Shown: positions 61,467 through 64,000 of the stretch, in pieces
How the letters are laid out: each line of letters opens with the position of its first letter
Numbering within the stretch: the stretch's first letter is position 1
Assembly (NCBI RefSeq): GCF_900496995.4
Contig: NC_044019.1
Span: 8,405,501 to 8,469,500, forward strand
Source: Aquila chrysaetos chrysaetos
Lineage: Eukaryota; Chordata; Aves; Accipitriformes; Accipitridae
Direction: 5' to 3'
Length of the DNA: 64,000 bases
Made by a program: the position numbers and the translations under genes
The notes under the pieces: model-generated
Databases searched by the model: none
Told to the model about the DNA's origin: nothing
The model's input: only the letters and a program-made list of their open reading frames with translations

Positions 61467-64000
61467 GTAAGTATCCTATGTCAAACACTCTTCTCTTTCA
61501 GTTGATGAGCTTTTCCAAGTTGCCTGTTAGTTGTAGGGTGCCTGATTTTAAATTCTTACAGCTTATTTCCTGAAGTGCTGCCCTCTCCCAGCTCCTGCTA
61601 TCTTCAGTGGAGCATCTCATATATGAAGTACCCGATTTAGACTTCTTGAAATTGGATCCATCTGCTTGGGTCTTGTAATACCACATGAATAACTATAAAG
61701 TAGCATTTCGTCTTGCCAGGATCAGAGAAGACATAGTCACAGCTTATGTAGGACATGGTGTGCTTTTCAGAGTGGCTTTGCATGGCACTGTCAACTTGGA
61801 GCAGTAATGAAAAAATGATCGAAATGAGCAGATTTTAATAGCGTTGTGCCTCAGGCAGAGCTGTAGCTCTAATGGCAGCTGTAGAGATATAGCTCCTTTT
61901 GGTAAGAACTGCACGGTTTCCCCATGTGTAACCAGACTCTGGTCTGGAAATGCTTCCCAGGCATCTCCTAAACAGATGAGTGGTGGCTGGCTACACAGGG
62001 CTGCTCCCTTCTTGGTCTGTGTCAATATGCCACCTGAAAAGAAGCAAGAGCCACAGGGATGGCTGTGTTCTTTTCCTATTCCTTTGGCTGGTACCAGTGA
62101 GGGGAGTCCCTCAAAGCTGGGCTGACATAAGCAGACAGTTGGTCTGGTGAGCTATACTTGCCACTGGAGCTGCAGGCTCCAGCATATTTCAAGCAAGCTC
62201 ACTTGCACCAAGTGCCCCTACAGTCCATTAAACCACATGCCAGTTCCTGCTGCAGCTCCTGCCTCTGCTCTTTACTTAGAGCTGCTCTAAGCAGCTGCTG
62301 CCATTGCCAGTCTCCAGGAGGAGACCAGCTGAGTAATCTGTCAGGGCTGTTGGCAGAGGGGACAGATTCATAACCAAATGACTCTGGCATTGACAAAAAT
62401 GAGGTGGTGAAGATGTGAAAGGAGTTTTACATTTGCAAAACTTCTCTTCCCTTCTCTGGCAATGAGAGCACAGAAAAATTTGCACCGTTGCTTTGCTTTG
62501 CTTTGCTTTGCAGAGAGTCTGTTGCCTGGTGTTACAAAGTGCAGGTTGGCCTTCTAGCTACATTTGGACACTGGAAATACATCTTCTCCCTGGCCAGGGT
62601 TACTCATGGGTCACAATCAAGTCTGTACTTCTCGTTCATGAGTCCAGGCAGAACTGACATGACTGAGGTTGTCTTTTTGCATAACGGCTGCTTATATGCT
62701 TGGGAAACAGGAAATCAGTCCCTGGGCTTCCCTTTATCCCAGGAGTTTGAATTCACAGCACCCACGACCTTGAGTCTCACAGCTGAAGAGGTCTCCACTT
62801 GCAGCTGGGCTCATGTGTGACCAGTCATGGAGCCCTAAAGAGCGAGCACTCACATATTTCTTTCCCATCTTCCCTCTAGCAGCCCACCACCCAGGGCTGA
62901 GTGTAGCTCTGCAGTATGTTCTGCGGATGGCCTCAAGGTCACTGTCAGATCAAATTTGCTAGCTATGCAGTGTGCCTACAACAGCAGCTGAAATGTACCT
63001 GACAGAGCAATGTGACCTCTGCATGGTCATCCTGGGTATTCCTGATGAATTAGCTGTCTTCCAGCCTTGCCTGCGTCTGCAGTGACAAGCAGTCAGGAAA
63101 GTGCCTGCTGGTTAGTTCACACAGGGCTGTTGAGTATTGAGTTAGGTATCTCTGTGCATCATACTTTGAAATAAAATCACACATACCACATAGTCACAAA
63201 TCTGAATTCTTGGTCATAAATTAAGTATATTTTTATCTTGTAAATGAGGAGCATGAAGTTACCCTGAAAGACTGCAGATACAGAGATATACCAGATGTTA
63301 TACCAAATTTTATGTATTTGGGCAGGTCAAATTATTGCATATGCCCTTGGAAAAAAACCAAAGTATCTGCCTTTGAAGGGTATCTTCAGGCTTATAATAT
63401 GCCTCATATCACAAGCAGTCTATTTCTGCTGGGATTTGTGTTTCAGTTAAAGATGTAGCTATTTCTCTGGCAGAAGGCTTGGCACTGATCTATGCTAACT
63501 TTGCATGTTCAACTCTCCTGTGAAGGCATCACTGTCACCTCTTCCCAGCTCCACTATCCAAAGTCTGAGATTGCCTTAAGAATCCTATTTGGGAAACACA
63601 GGGTCTGTGCTGGTTTTGCCAAAATACATCTTCCTCTCCTCCATGAAATACTCATGATGTCTGACCATTTGCTGCAGCACAGCAGGAAGCCCCTGCCTCA
63701 GCCTGGCCCTCAGGATAGACCCAAACTGAGCACCTGGAAATAATTCTTGCAAGGAGATGCCAAGGCACAAGGTGTAATTTCAGCCTTCCGGTTTTGCACG
63801 GCCGATGTAGGCAATGTCCCTAATGAAGCTATTTGAGGTATCGGCAGCTCTTAGCAATACTTGTGCTACAGCAGCAGCTCTTTGGAGCGCTGCTTTGGGA
63901 GACCCAGAAAGCAATAGGTGCTGCTGGGTGGATGCTACAGCTTGAGGACATGCTCCCTCTAGTGCTTGCAGCCAGCCCGGAGGAGATGCAAGACCTCAAG
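61467..64000 (+). other. LUZP1: LUZP1 intron after the main exon
   Basis: Begins with a consensus donor, GTAAGT. I searched the remaining frames for the conserved LUZP1 C-terminus and found no match, so the last exon lies beyond the window. Open frames up to 110 codons look random. No CR1 was recognised in this stretch. Confidence 0.7.
62491..62510. repeat. (CTTTG)4 microsatellite
   Basis: Four perfect pentanucleotide units. Confidence 0.9.

Noticed and set aside
63950-63966. A second CTCF-like string (minus strand, CACTAGAGGGAG)
   Set aside because: The conserved GGGC is broken to GGGA, so the match is weaker than the 7.48 kb site.
61505-64000. Search for the final LUZP1 coding exon
   Set aside because: No frame resembles the conserved C-terminus, so it is assumed to lie beyond the window.
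1-64000. CRISPR arrays, rRNA/tRNA genes, operons, endogenous retrovirus proviruses
   Set aside because: No regular spaced repeats, no tRNA B-box-type cores, and no LTR pair or gag/pol/env frames were recognised.

Overview
The window is vertebrate nuclear DNA, most likely from a bird. The evidence is two vertebrate genes, many CR1 LINE copies (one ending in the ATTCTATG-type 3' tail typical of avian CR1), vertebrate splice signals and one unmethylated-looking CpG island. The number of old, diverged CR1 fragments would also fit another sauropsid such as a crocodilian or turtle. There are no operons, CRISPR arrays, rRNA or tRNA genes that I can see.

Layout. 1-14.2 kb: upstream flank of HTR1D, with AT-rich unique sequence, old CR1 fragments and a CTCF-like motif at 7.48 kb. 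14251-15387 (+): an intact single-exon coding region for the serotonin receptor 5-HT1D, with a likely poly(A) signal at 16.06 kb. 16-29.8 kb: intergenic, holding three younger CR1 copies (18.9-20.1, 21.1-21.3, 22.5-23.3 kb), some ancient CR1 fragments and a hairpin. 29.93-30.72 kb: a CpG island with a perfect CRE and a good splice donor, interpreted as the LUZP1 promoter and 5' noncoding exon. 30.35-58.18 kb: a long first intron with several CR1 copies and simple repeats. 58185-61466 (+): the large LUZP1 exon, starting with 120 bases of 5' UTR (with a small uORF) and carrying 1054 codons. 61467-64000: the next intron. The last LUZP1 coding exon is not in the window.

HTR1D and LUZP1 lie side by side on the same strand, as in human 1p36.12, so the block is conserved synteny. 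The genes have no obvious functional link: one is a Gi-coupled amine receptor, the other an actin, centrosome and cilium scaffold.

I see no convincing novel system. The most striking object is a perfect 52-bp-arm palindrome with a one-base spacer (30473-30577) just inside the presumed first intron of LUZP1. It is either a real cruciform-capable sequence or a fold-back artefact of sequencing or assembly. Most of the other open frames are short, overlapping and not recognisable.
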